Part shown: positions 32,490 to 42,595 of the stretch, piece by piece
Layout of the letters: the number at the start of each line of letters is the position of its first letter
Position numbering within the stretch: the first letter of the stretch is position 1
From: Mesorhabditis belari
Lineage: Eukaryota > Nematoda > Chromadorea > Rhabditida > Rhabditidae
Direction: 5' to 3'
Length of the DNA stretch: 64,000 nucleotides
Assembly (NCBI GenBank): GCA_958450365.1
Contig: CAUEEP010000910.1
Span: 1-64,000, forward strand
The notes under the pieces: generated by a model
The model's input: only the letters and a program-made list of their open reading frames with translations
Database searches by the model: none
Told to the model about the DNA's origin: nothing
Translations under genes and position numbers: made by a program

Positions 32490-33391
32490 TTGCGAGTTTA
32501 TCCGTACTTTTTAGAAGTCTAATTGGCTGTGAAAGTGCCAATACGTTCCGGAGCTGCCAGATTTTAAGGAAATCTCTGTTATCTTTTTCTCAACGTTTTT
32601 GCTCTTTGCAAGCTGTAATTTGCTAATTTTTCCGTTTCAAAACCTTCCAAATCGATATTTTACTACAAAAAACAATCTCAGAAAAATGAAAACGAAAACA
32701 AGCATCAAAAATTGAAATTTGGCAAAATTCGAGAAAAATTCGTTGAGACCCCACTGAAACGGAGAGGATTTTGTCAAGAAGTTACTTTTCGAAAAATGTT
32801 TTAAAAAATGCATTTCCTTTTGAGGGCTTTCGAGTCCCGTGAGCAATAGGATGGAAGAAAAATTGAAAAGATTTTGAAAATTTTTAAAATACTAATCTTT
32901 TAATCAAGCTGAACTCTTTAGCTGCGATTTTACAATTTTCGCCGTTCCCTCGCCGACCTGAAAATTGAGGTTTTATATTAAAATGTAATTTTTGGGTTGT
33001 TTTCTCTTCAAAACCCAGTCAAATCGTTTTATGTAATCTTTCAGGTAACCGCCCGCTTTCTGGCGTATCCAGATGATTTCTCATTTTTATTGGAAATGAA
33101 AGTTTTTAACGAGCAAAAATAGTGATGTGCATGGCATAGTCTGTGTAGCTAATGTAGTTTCTTCATTTACTTGCAAAACTTTTAGAGATGTGTGTTTTTA
33201 AAATAAGATTAGGATTTTTCTTTCGAATGCAATTTTCCCCAAATCGACGATCCGACCAGTACTGATAGATAAGCAAAAGTGTGCCTAAAGTTTGAAACAG
33301 GCTGAAAGTTCGATTCAATCATTCTATCAAATTTTGGGTCAAAGTTTTTGCACTTCAATTTCCCTCTGACCCGTTGCAACGGGCCAGAGGC
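32490..33391. repeat. Downstream flank shared with copies C and G
   Basis: No gene. Inverse-complement match to 13.7-14.3 and 46.7-47.7 kb. The match ends at the element that starts at 33392, and the transporter exon and tRNA relic seen next to C and G are absent here. Confidence 0.55.
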
Positions 33392-34001
33392 TAAAGGGAC
33401 CTAGGCACTTTTGTTCGCGTTGGATTCCTTTTGGCAAGAAACTTTTTATTTTCTTTTATTTTGGTGTAAAAATGTTCACGTTTGTTTTATTTTTCCTCTT
33501 AAGACTTTTTTACTGGTACTTTTAAAAGAAAACAACAATCATAAAAGAAAAGATACGACTTTCAACAATGTTTCACTCATCAATAAAAGGTGAAAACAAT
33601 GTTTGATGCTACAACGAGCGCAATACATGAAAGAAGGAGAAGTACATTTTCTATCGTCACAAATCGAATCATCAGAAGCAAACATCATTTGGGGTCTCGA
33701 ATGGGAGTGCCGGAATATCCAAAGAGCCAATTTTTCTCTACGGGTACTACAGACGAGGCTGGAAACGTGGTGCATCCATCTGGGAATGCACAACTGAAAC
33801 GAGCTTGATCAAGGAGTTTCGTGAATGATGGAAAAAGTTGATATCATTGGCGATAACATTCCAGATGGTTTGCGATTGTGTGTGCACAAAAAAACACTTT
33901 TTAAACAAGGCAAAAAGTGTTGTTTAAAGCAAAAAAAAGCAAAAAGAAGTGGAATCCAACCCGAGCGGAAATCCAAATCCAAAAGTGCCTAGGTCCCTTT
34001 A
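33392..34001. mobile_element. Non-autonomous DNA element, 610 bp
   Basis: Ends TAAAGGGACCTAGGCACTTT and its exact inverse, with further imperfect pairing (TTGGATTCC) inside. It interrupts the unit flank. It contains a 64-codon plus-strand frame at 33603-33797 that looks weakly coding but has no recognised motif. Target duplication is uncertain because the terminal TAAA may be part of it. Superfamily not assigned. Confidence 0.65.
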
Positions 34002-34491
34002 CATGCAAGCCTCTTACCCGTTCTAGTTATGCTTGGGTATCTCGGAAGAAACCTTACGAGGAGATACCTTCTGGCCGTAGATTTTTAAACTTCCTGCTCT
34101 TAAAATTAAAACGCTTATAACTTTCTATAGAGTCCTCCGTTGCAAAAGCGAGGTCGATATTCGGAATCAGCGTGAAATTTGGTATGGTCTATGGCTCATG
34201 CCATTTCACCACCACACCCATTTGAAATCCCACACAGTTTTATCGTATTCTTTCAGCAAACTGCGCTCACTTCATTGTTTCCGGGCGCACCGACAAGCAA
34301 TTACACAATTGTGCATGATCATGCTGTCAAAAAATTGCTCATCTTTGAGGTGGGAGACAATTTTGTACTTGATTTCACTCTATGTAAAGGCAAGTAAAAT
34401 CAAAAGTGCATAGTCAACGGGGTTTAACTTCATCTTCTTTCAACTAACTATAAGGAACATATTGTGGAAATGCCAGACAATAGAATTTTAG

Positions 34492-35104
34492 CACAACGGT
34501 GCCCTCCACGCTTATTACTACTCGCAGCTCTTTCAACAATAGCTACAAGCTCACATGAATCCCGCTCAGATGTGGCGGCCACTCACAGGCGCTTTTTCTT
34601 ACAAGAGTGCCCCAAGCTCTGGTCTTGCCGTGCAGGAGTGGACGACGGTGCTGCTTGATGTACGTCTTTAGGAAGCTAGCTTTCATTTCCTTATTGACAA
34701 ACAAGCATCTTATTAAAGCATCTGTTTTCAGGCAAGCTCAAGCTATGCCGTTTATGATGCATTTCGTGGAGTCGCTAGCGCTTTTCAGCAAATTCGTTTT
34801 GCCAATTTTCCGGTGAATGTCCGGGTAAGTAATGAATGCCATGGATTCTTTGTTTTCCATTGCAAATCTAAACGTTTTCAGCTCGGTGTCACATAATGAA
34901 CATATTTGGTTGAGTTAAAAACACCAAACAAAGCACAAAAAAATTAACATTTTATTGGTTATTAAGGGAGCCATACGAGTCAATGCTGACGATACGAAGC
35001 TTTTTCTGTTCACGCCAAATCGTGTCTACCTCTACAAAATTGGCTCTCCTGGTAATGAGGTGGTGGAGAACGATAGGCCACTGAGTGAATGGCTCAAATG
35101 TTAG
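34492..35104 (+). pseudogene. Three exons of an unknown gene, in-frame TAG
   Basis: Exons 34492-34659, 34732-34824 and 34967-35104, all phase 0, with acceptors TTTTAG, TTTCAG and ATTAAG and GT donors. The reading gives HNGALHAYYYSQLFQQ, a TAG, then NPAQMWRPLTGAFSYK; YAVYDAFRGVASAFQQ; and GAIRVNADDTKLFLF ending EWLKC. The TAG at codon 17 of the first exon is the only break. Upstream exons are unclear (a frame at 34250-34395 with FEVGDNFVLDF may belong). No family recognised. Confidence 0.5.
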
Positions 35105-35490
35105 CACGAAAGTTTCTTTCTTTTGAAATTGTCAGTTCAAGAAATTTGCTTATTGAGCCTTGAATGTATAAGATAGAAAATGTGAGTTTTTGTTTGTTGC
35201 ATTATGCAATAATCAAATAATTAAACTTTGTTTATTCCGCATAGCATGTTTCCGTATTGAATTCGTTTATTTTGAAAGTTTTTTTGATTTCAAATACACA
35301 CTTTTTTTATGTTTTTTGCATATTTTTATAGAAAAGAAACTCAAAGGCATCTGGATTGAAAATTTGTTTTCAACTACAAATTTCGAAACAAAAAAATGTG
35401 TTTTCAGTGAATGGAGACTTTGTTGAACGAAAAAGTGTTGCATAAAATCGATTTAAATTTCAAACTTTGGAACACATTTCAACGCGTAAA
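35105..35490. other. Intergenic, AT-rich
   Basis: No gene; very T-rich. It ends where the duplicated block with the VMELHGPNEY-type exon begins. Confidence 0.4.
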
Positions 35491-35740
35491 TTTATCCAAT
35501 GAGCACAAGTGACAAAGGTATCAGAAGAAGTTATTTTGTCTTTCTACAAACATTTTACGTAACACAAAAAATAAAAGATAAACCTTTGGAATTAATTTGT
35601 TGATATGGCGATCCTTCTGAGTATTTGTTGAGTCCATGTAGTTCCAACACCTGTAAACAAATATATGTAGTTAGATCTAACCGCAACACAGGAAAAAGCA
35701 CATAGCTCCTATTCAATAACTTTTTCCATGAAAGTCTTAC

Positions 35741-36094
35741 CTATATCTCTGCATAACCCTCAGCGCCCAATCCCACTCCAAATTCGATAAAACGCTGAGC
35801 CTCGTCGAACTCAAGGTAGAGGTCAACTTCTTGTCCCGGCCTCCAGTTGTTGTTTCGCCGATTGTTTATGCGATGCTAAATATATGCGATTGACAGGAAA
35901 ATAACAAAAAACTCTACTTGAAACTTCATCCCATGGATCGTCAGTTTTCCCATGGATTTTTTCTTTGTCGAATAAACACGCCTTCCACGCCGACCATGTT
36001 TCAGTCGAAATATTTGACCATCGTGATGAATTTCGATGTACGCAGCCGTAATATGAAAAGTGAAGTCATCCAAAATTGATAATGTAGCCACCAT
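35741..36094 (-). CDS. Two-exon small protein, copy 3
   Basis: Exons 36094-35918 and 35875-35741, 42-nt intron, 103 residues. One codon longer than the other copies (KKKSMGKL for KKKSTKL). The same junction, TAG and GTAAGA follow. The small exon at 35584-35650 is downstream on the same strand (here beginning VLELHG by sequence change). The upstream block 36100-36300 matches 15480-15660. Confidence 0.5.
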
Positions 36095-36589
36095 CGTGCT
36101 AAACGGACTTGATGGGTTACAGATTCATAATGTTTGTTATTGATACTCGCACATTTGGTACCCTTAGCAAAAAAGAGTGACTGAAAATTGCGTTTTTGAG
36201 CTGTCTTTTTCTAGATCTACACTCTACCATAACTGTTTTTGTGCCATGGGCTCCAAACGTCCGGGTATCAACTGCGCTGGAATTGTTTTAAAGTACCAGC
36301 AATGTTCACTTAATAGGTGAATCAACTAAGGTAACAAAAAAGCAAAGCGCCCGAAAAAATCAAGCCTACCAACAAAGCGGGAAGAAAATAAATGACAACT
36401 AGCACGACCCAAATCAACAAAAAGCAAGTAGGTATGTTAATTTTTCTGCTTTGTATTCAAATTTGAACGTCGCATGGTAATTTAGCACTCGTTTGTAAAT
36501 TTATCATCCATTCTCCATTTATTAGGCACCGGAACCACTTTCACCTATTAGTAACAGTGTAATCCCAGTGTTCGTGGGAAGAATGAAAG

Positions 36590-36900
36590 GTGGAACTTAC
36601 TTCTTCTTCTTCTTCTTCTTCTTCTGGGCGGAAGAGTTCTTCCGAGACGTTGGGCGCATTTTTGCTGAAAATGGAAGGAATTTTGTGAGTGAGAGACAGT
36701 CAGGAGTCTTTCTCGACTATTGTAAAAGTTATCTAGTGATCTGCCTCAGGCAATCCTCTTCTTGCATATTTCTTTTCTAACTCGAGGGAAATTATCTGCT
36801 CCCTTCTTGGCGCCAAACAATTATTTCTTGCCATAACGATGAATCGTCCGGTTGTTTCGTTAAAAATAAACACTTCTCGACCTTTTTTGAAGCTGTTTTG
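36590..36900 (-). repeat. Partial copy of the 9.4-10.4 kb block
   Basis: Holds the MRPTS exon with an expanded CTT run (36600-36625) and the VFIFNETTGRF exon (36733-36880, ending LPEADH). The rest of the block is missing. Confidence 0.6.
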
Positions 36901-37040
36901 GTACACTGATTTTATTACGTGGGAAACGTGCGATTTGGGGAATGATACAGTAACCGATACCGTGTCACGGGTTTCTAGGCGACAAAAAAAATAAATGAAG
37001 TTTGTTCTAATGGATAATTTAGTTAAAGAAAGGTTTGTAG

Positions 37041-37283
37041 AGATTAATTTTATATTCTGCACTCAACTTCACCAATAATTATGGCAACAAACTCGCCAAA
37101 GCTGCTCAAAGTCGGGCGCCTCGAAAAATATATTTCCCATCAGTAGAAGCCGAGATCAACCATCGATCACTAGGAGAAAAATCTGAAAAACGGAAATTGT
37201 CGGAGAAAATTTCCAAAAAACCTTTAGTTTCTCCGCCATCGATTAAACAAAAAACATCCGTAAAGCGTCGCCGAGAGAAATGA
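37041..37283 (+). other. Lys/Ser-rich orphan frame
   Basis: An open stretch without ATG reads APRKIYFPSVEAEIN and then a basic region (KSEKRKLSEKISKK, SVKRRREK) to a TGA. Composition resembles a nuclear protein tail, but no acceptor or partner exon was found. Could be chance. Confidence 0.25.
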
Positions 37284-37309
37284 CAAAAAATGCACACCTT
37301 CTGCGCAAG

Positions 37310-37735
37310 CTAAGATTCGAGCTAACTTTTAATCGACCTATTCAAAAACTCACGATTCATCTCGCTTTGAGTTGAATCATCGCAGAACCGCTGCAATTTG
37401 TCGAGTGCTTTCATGGCAACTCGATACACTAAATTTAAAAGTTTAACCAATAGACGCTTCAAACACTCAACTGTTCCAGGGTTCGGTGATGGATCATCGC
37501 GTCGCTGGTGAGGACTTCGAGAGAACATTGCAAGCACCGTTATTTGACCCCACTAAATTTGAAAATTTAGTCGTTTAGCAATCTTTGACGGAGAGGGACT
37601 AAAGTTAACAAAACAAAGGGTATATTGCTTTTTGTTTCGATTCTTTTTGTCATTTACATTAATGGAAACACTCAAAACATGTTAAATAGATAATTTTAAA
37701 GCAAAGTTTTTAAGCAAATCTCCAAAATACCACTC
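37310..37735 (-). repeat. Unit 5'-half fragment that truncates the ANKLE2-like gene
   Basis: Carries VECLKRLLVKLLNLVYRVAM through FCDDSTQSEMN on the minus strand and the CGGAGAGGGACTAAAGTTAA landmark. Its edge at about 37735 (CCACTCA) coincides with loss of similarity to ANKLE2 on the other side. Confidence 0.6.
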
Positions 37736-37740
37736 AATAA

Positions 37741-39262
37741 CCAGGATTCTGTCCAATCAGCACCTCTGTTTGCACTCAAGTCTCAGCCAACACGTTCAAA
37801 CCCCAAAATCTATGCAAGTAAAACAACGAAACCTTCGTCCATATCCCTTCGCTTGATGATCTTCACGCTTTGATCCCATTCTCTGTAAAACTTTTGTGCT
37901 GACTCTTCGCCCTAAAAATTAGTTACTCGGGAAAATGCAAACAAGTAACAAGAAATGGGCCCGCATAAGCAGCAAGTCTATAAACAAATGCCAACAGTTG
38001 TGGGTGTGTCCCTGAGACTCCAGGTCGACAATCGCCAGACCCAGGCACGAGCCTAAATAGAATTAGATATGCAAAATTTGATGCACAAAAGACCCAGGAA
38101 ATTCGGTTGGAGGGAGAACTTGCCGGGTAAGTGCCCTCGTGTGCACGATACAAAGGCACGTAAGGACTCTTCAAAAGAAGATAAAATGAGTTTTAGAAAA
38201 GGCTTAAGAACACCCATAGTACCTTAATCTCTTTTTTTGATTTTTTTTCCAGTAAACCGAGAGCACAAGATTGAGTCATCCAATAGCATGGAATGTTAAG
38301 GTTAAGCCTAAATAAACCGTTTAACAATAGTTCTTCTTGAAATGTACCTGGGATGAATTGCATCACAAAGAGGCAATGTTGCGAAGGCCGTTATTGCTTT
38401 CACAACAGATGTGTGTCCAAACTTCAATGCTATTACTAAAGGTGTTCCAATGTTTCCTTTGTCTAGCGTGCATAAAAATTCCGTCATTATGTTTTCCCTA
38501 AACACAATTGTATAAAAGACAATATAAAGGCATCACCTTCTTATCAAAACGTCGGCGTCATTTGTTCCATAAAGTCGTACCAGAAATTTAATGTCAGAAG
38601 TTAATAAGAGCGTTTTGGCAACTATCTCTCCAGCACCGACCCTGACCCCCACATGTAAAACGTTATAAAGAGAGCCTTGCTAAAAATTATCACTGTCGTT
38701 TTTACTCTGTCAAAATTAAACCTAAACTATAGCTGGATAATCACCAGAAGTGTTTATCAAAAGCCAAGGGTTTTCATCTCTTCGACCACATAAAGTCCTC
38801 ATAATTTGATTCTTCAATTGTCTCTTTGAAATCATTCTTTTGAATTCTAAAAGTTACTAGGGTAAAATAAAACTTCGAGTCACTAACGTCGTCGGTGCTT
38901 GCTAGGGAACAGCTGGGTCCGCTCCCTAGAGCCTTGATAAATTATCTCGAAACCAGGCTTGTTGGCTGTCGAAAAAGTTGATAGCCTCATTAGAATTCTC
39001 AAAACGTCGAAATTGTGCACCTAAAATTCCACTAGAAGAATATACAAATATCACAAAATACCTCTTGTTTTGTACTCCGGAGAATTCGCAAATTTGGCCG
39101 CTTCTGCCAGCGAAGAATAGAGGCTGCGTGGGGAGTTTTGAACATCATCTGGCAAGAAGACGGCATAAATCGGCTGTCTATTTTCGCATTCTAAACAAAT
39201 CATACAATTTAGGCGTATGGTTTATGTTTACTTACTTTCATCTGTGCCCTCTTCTTGCATTT
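37741..39262 (-). pseudogene. ANKLE2/LEM-4-like ankyrin protein, decayed
   Basis: Minus-strand exons in order: M-Q-E-E-G start at 39262; QPIYAVFLPDDV exon; AQFRRFENSNEA exon; FKETIEESNYEDFMWS; NPWLLINTSGDYP; YNVLHVGVRVGA (38681-38543); GNIGTPLVIALKFGH (38503-38349); YVPLYRAHEG and LLAFVYRLAAYAGPF; QKFYREWD; GFERVG. The order matches ANKLE2 (RNase-H-like N-domain, W-S...SGDNP, ankyrin repeats, YVPLLRAEE, GFERVG). ANKLE2/LEM-4 controls BAF dephosphorylation and nuclear envelope reassembly. At least two frameshifts and stops, and loss of the C-terminus at 37740. Confidence 0.65.
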
Positions 39263-39304
39263 GAAAGATTGTCCCGGCTTGTTTAGATTGCCGTCAACCT
39301 ATAA

Positions 39305-39316
39305 CATTTTATTGAG
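39305..39316 (-). other. Candidate poly(A) signal between NDUFA4-like and ANKLE2-like genes
   Basis: AATAAA on the minus strand about 140 bases after the NDUFA4-like stop and about 45 bases before the ANKLE2-like ATG. Such close spacing on one strand is what a nematode operon looks like. Confidence 0.4.
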
Positions 39317-39451
39317 CACTGTACCAAAAAACCATCCAAAAACATCTTAGTAAAGAAATAAAGAAAATTAGCTATATGCTACAAACACGAAATCGTTAGA
39401 AATGTTAGAAACGTTAATCAAAGATTCTATTGGTTGAAATTATCGTAGTAT

Positions 39452-39961
39452 TTAGCGAGTTCCACGGGATTTAGCGGCTTCAACCATCTCATCCTGCAAT
39501 TGCTCCATAATCTCCAAACGACGATGAGTGATTCCCTCATGATCGAAAATAACGGTGGGCTTCTTCCAATAATTGTTACGAATTCTTTCCCAGTCCCAAG
39601 GGGCAGTTTCGCGTGATCGATCGAGCCAAATTTCAATCTTCCCAAATGAGTAGTAAACGACATAGCCGAAGACGACAACCCAGATGCCGGTTAGGACAAA
39701 AAATGGATAGATCTCGTAAGCATGGCCAAGTCGACGGAACAAGAATCGCATCGGGGTGTCACCAAGCTTTTGTGGATTGGCGTAGCGTTTATCTCGGCTC
39801 ACATCACGTTCATATTTGAAAAAGCCGGTTTGATTGACGGTGAGCTGCTTGGCGGCCGGCTTGTAGGCAAGTCCATGTTTACCCGAAGCTTGGCGAATGA
39901 TGAGAATGCGTTGGAGGTAAGCTCGGGAGACGAGTCGCGGAGTCAAGGATGAGAGCGACAT
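39452..39961 (-). CDS. NDUFA4/MLRQ-like mitochondrial membrane protein
   Basis: 169 residues, single exon. The ATG follows TTTTTTCAG directly, so it is probably trans-spliced or preceded by a UTR exon; longer upstream frames cross that acceptor. Residues 1-45 are basic and Ser/Leu-rich, like a mitochondrial presequence. One membrane helix lies near residues 103-125 (YPFFVLTGIWVVVFGYVVYY), then WLDRS and a PW...Y pattern as in NDUFA4, a respiratory-chain subunit now placed in complex IV. Worm length exceeds the roughly 80 residues of the mammalian protein. NDUFA4 assignment is motif-based and moderate. Confidence 0.55.
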   Translation of the reverse strand: MSLSSLTPRLVSRAYLQRILIIRQASGKHGLAYKPAAKQLTVNQTGFFKYERDVSRDKRYANPQKLGDTPMRFLFRRLGHAYEIYPFFVLTGIWVVVFGYVVYYSFGKIEIWLDRSRETAPWDWERIRNNYWKKPTVIFDHEGITHRRLEIMEQLQDEMVEAAKSRGTR

Positions 39962-40339
39962 CTGAAAAAACAAACATTTGTAAAAGTTTTGAAAGAGGCG
40001 TGTAAAATTGCGAGACAAATAAAAATTTCTGTGCAACATTGCAAGTTTCGCGTTCTATCATGGTTTCGGAGGATGGTTTGCTGCCTACTTTTTATTATAA
40101 CAAAACTTCAACAGCTAAGCTTGATAAAAACGTCAATGGCCCGACAGCACACCAAAAAAACGCTTATGAACGAAAAGTGATAGGGATCGCGCATTGGGAA
40201 TTTGTACTTTGGGCTAAATTCAACTTTACGGTCTGATCGAAAATCCAAACTAACCCTGGTTTTTATGTTTTCCCCCATACCAGAATGCACAAAAAAACAA
40301 AATGATGAGGGGGAACATTTTTAGAAAAAGAAAAATGAA

Positions 40340-40670
40340 AAAAAGCATCAGGGGTGGTACTAAATGGCGAAAACCGCCCTAGTAAAACTAGTTACAACCC
40401 TTGTAAAAAAAGTTACTAGGGTTGTAAAATAAAAATTCGCCCTAGTAAAACGTTTCACTACCCAAGTAAAAACTTTTACAAGGGTTGTAAAACAATGGTA
40501 AAATGAAAAGCACCTTTTTACTGCCCTAGTAAATTATTTTGCTACCCTCATAAAACCTTTTACTAGCCTAGTAAAGCCTTTTAGAAGGGTTGTAAAAAAG
40601 ATCATCGGGGCGGTGATTTTAAATTGCCCGGGCGGGTAGATTTCAAAATACTGGCGCCCTAGTAAAAAGG
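40340..40670. repeat. Array of short inverted CCCTAGTAAAA motifs
   Basis: The 11-mer CCCTAGTAAAA and related CCCTTGTAAAA/TTTTACAAGGG alternate in both orientations at least ten times in about 300 bp, often followed by GGTTGTAAAA. Spacing is irregular. No coding frame. Confidence 0.75.
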
Positions 40671-40679
40671 CTAAATTTT

Positions 40680-41212
40680 TGGAGACCCCGTACGTGCGCG
40701 AAACATATCGATTTGAGTTCCGGGGTTTTTTTCTAGACATTATAGAGGTCCTAAGTAGCTAGTGAAAACAAAAAACATCCCAAGAGTCGTTGTAAAGGCT
40801 GCCAAAAATGACTTTTAAAAGTTAGAAGGGTTGTAGAAACGATTACGTGAAAGATTTTTCACGTAGAACTTGCAATAGGGATTGTAAACACAATATTTGC
40901 GACTTTACACCCAAACGAGCGTTTTTTCTTAGCATTTTTGCTTTATTTTCACTAGACATGGGCATTAGAGAAATTTATACCCTTTTAAAGTAACTTTTTG
41001 GTTTTTTGGTACTAAGGCAGTTGGGGTGTCATGTCGACAAAGTACGCTCTTTTTCACGCACTAATTGCTGTTTATAGTCACAGGCAATAAGCGTTTTTCT
41101 TTTTTTCTTCGTTCATTTCGAGTTCATACGCTCAGAGTTCATTTCGTTCATCAAAAGCAAGAGATTCCACAATGAAATAAATACAAACCAAAGTTTGCAA
41201 AACACAAAAAGA
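40680..41212. other. Intergenic, no gene seen
   Basis: Unremarkable AT-rich sequence between the motif array and the element at 41217. Confidence 0.4.
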
Positions 41213-41216
41213 TTAA

Positions 41217-41663
41217 TCGGTACTTGTGGAGTATCCGGGGGGTCTTTCAATATCCGGTGGGGTAAAATTTTAAGATCCGGGGTAAACTTTCAAAAACCAA
41301 CCAAAGGCCCAAAAATGTTTTTTTTTGTCAAGATGGCTTTGCCGCTGTTTGCATGTGGTAACTAAATTTTATAACTATACCAGCAACGAATAAACAAGAT
41401 GCACGAATAATGACATAAAAAAATTTTGTAGAAGTTACGTTTTTGATCGAGTATCACGAGTCCCGAATCACGTAATCAAGTAATCACCTCGAATAAATTG
41501 AATATCTTTACATTTGAAGGGAATTTGCCACCAAATCACTTAAGCGGCTGAATATCTTTAAAAGGGGTCGTGTATAACGTATATAAAATTTTACCCCACC
41601 GGATCTTAAAATTTTACTACCCCGGATATTGAAAGAGCCCCCCGGATATTCCACAAGTACCGA
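41217..41663. mobile_element. 447-bp MITE with TTAA target duplication
   Basis: Ends TCGGTACTTGTGGAGTATCC and its near-exact inverse, arms about 75 bp, flanked by TTAA on both sides (41213-41216, 41664-41667). No ORF. TTAA duplication is the piggyBac hallmark, though the tip is not the typical CCC. Confidence 0.75.
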
Positions 41664-41669
41664 TTAATC

Positions 41670-42118
41670 GGTTTTCCCCTTCCAGTTAATTGACTAGGCT
41701 TCCTATACGACCGGCTTGTGATCCTCACTAAAAATTCCATGTTGTATTTTCTTATTGGTCAATGCAGAAAAATTTTTGGAAGCGCATAGAGCTTTTTTTA
41801 AGGTGAATAATCTGAACATTTCTTCAAAGTCTGTTCGCACTTGCGAATCGAGTTCCCACAAAACTAGAAAACTCAGTGTTCATGCGAGGGAAAGAATGTT
41901 TTCTTGGGAATCTGCTTCTTCACGAAATCAAAAAGAAACTATGACCTGTTTTCGCTTATCGCAAAGATGCTAAAAATTCTAAATTATTGACTGAACACTT
42001 TTCCTTTTTCCGTTAAGCATTTCATTTCAGTTTTTTTTAGTTTGAATCAAAGAAGCCCTTTCTTTTAAACACGAATCTCACGTTTCCTAGCCAATTTTTT
42101 TGTTTAAAGATTGACTCA
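41670..42118. other. Intergenic, no gene seen
   Basis: A frame at 41755-41973 has no recognised motif and no splice support. Otherwise AT-rich. Confidence 0.35.
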
Positions 42119-42193
42119 TTAGGCGATCCAAAGCAAGTTTTGTCCTTCCTCTTTCTCAACCACCGGTTCCTCGACGGCTTTTATTAGATCGAT
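42119..42193 (-). other. Orphan 3'-terminal exon
   Basis: After TTTTCAG on the minus strand the frame reads IDLIKAVEEPVVEKEEGQ and ends LLWIA with TAA, 24 residues. Acidic, coding-like composition. Upstream exons were not found in 42200-42600, which is occupied by the plus-strand sulfotransferase. Confidence 0.35.
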
Positions 42194-42595
42194 CTGAAAA
42201 CAAGGGGAATGACTTCGCTTTTCTCTGATCAGAGATTTATTCTATTATTCTTGTTTGTTCAGCTAGTAAATGCATGTGGGTACTTGTTTTGCTCAATAAA
42301 CTAGTCTTTTAGTAGAACCAATCCATGGTGGTCCTGGCCTGGGGAATTGGGAAAAGGTAAGAGATTTATGGAAGTGCTTTACTAGACTAGTAATGCTTTT
42401 ATTAGTCTTCTACATTTTATATTTTTGATACTTTAAGTTCAAAGTACTGATAAGTTCAAAGAACAGGCCTTTGAGGAAAGTAAAGCTTTATTATGAAAGC
42501 TATACTTCTTGCCATTTAGACTTTCTATGATAATTTGAAAGTTTAAAGGATCTTTTCAGATACTTTTCAGTATGAACTTATAGTCCCTGTTTCAG

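Noticed and set aside
33603..33797. Independent small gene
   Set aside because: Lies wholly inside the TIR element at 33392-34001 and has no known motif; reported only within that element.
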